From positions 1-46,536 of the forward strand of contig JAFGSI010000075.1 of NCBI GenBank assembly GCA_016934715.1: 46,536 bases of DNA. The letters run 5' to 3'. The translations under genes were made by a program, and so were the position numbers. This DNA comes from Anaerolineales bacterium (GTDB lineage Bacteria > Chloroflexota > Anaerolineae > Anaerolineales > Villigracilaceae). A model generated the notes under the pieces. That model saw only the letters and a program-made list of their open reading frames with translations. It ran no database searches and had not been told where the DNA came from. Each line of letters opens with the position of its first letter. The first letter of the stretch is position 1. This document shows positions 46,518-46,536 of this stretch, in pieces.

Positions 46518-46536
46518 CAGTGTTCCCAACGTACGC

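Overview
This GC-rich window reads as a chromosomal segment of a Chloroflexota bacterium, probably class Anaerolineae. That placement is inference. It rests on many exported proteins that pair a lipobox or N-terminal membrane anchor with a Thr/Pro-rich linker, a C-terminal LIPVTG-type tail, an NrfHA ammonifying nitrite reductase, and -10 boxes lying 6-7 nt before start codons (leaderless mRNAs). Most of the window is housekeeping. No rRNA, tRNA, CRISPR array, prophage or intact insertion sequence was seen.

Layout. 1-453: remnant of a LIPVTG-tailed protein between 13-bp inverted repeats. 454-1230: orphan response regulator with a near-ideal promoter, divergent from a glutaredoxin-like gene. 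1628-3323: ECF sigma factor, DegV and a small membrane protein, divergent from tmRNA (ssrA) with interleaved promoters. 4150-10540: lipoprotein, dnaK, then a C39-like peptidase, methyltransferase and sbcD operon. 10785-14188: PIG-L deacetylase, greA with an attenuator-like leader, lysS. 14243-16948: a frameshifted zinc-ribbon/L7-L12-like pseudogene, an anchored protein, and a sigma/anti-sigma pair. 17103-21712: GNAT, MEMO1 family, lipoprotein, priA. 21994-24105: membrane protein, phosphoribosyltransferase and Crp-type regulator. 24300-28306: membrane protein, nrfA, nrfH, glycosyltransferase. 28364-32057: WD40 lipoprotein and sbcC. 32340-36126: a Thr/Pro-rich protein and three tandem M42 aminopeptidases. 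36197-39560: anchored protein, then a T-box-controlled serS operon with two small membrane genes. 39728-42765: sugar transferase and a two-component system. 42778-46517: lytic transglycosylase plus a membrane protein behind a LexA-type operator, divergent from ligA.

How the parts connect. DNA maintenance functions (SbcD, SbcC, PriA, LigA) are scattered. Nitrite ammonification is one operon preceded by a perfect TGTGA-N6-TCACA site centred about 40 bp before the predicted start, and a Crp-family protein with a CRP-like recognition helix is encoded 3 kb away. Translation genes carry RNA control: serS has a T-box with a UCC serine specifier, and greA has a terminator-like hairpin in its leader.

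I found no convincing new defence or biosynthetic system. The best leads are regulatory: the greA leader, the nrfHA operator, the LexA-type operator over an uncharacterised membrane protein/transglycosylase pair, and the leaderless promoter pattern.
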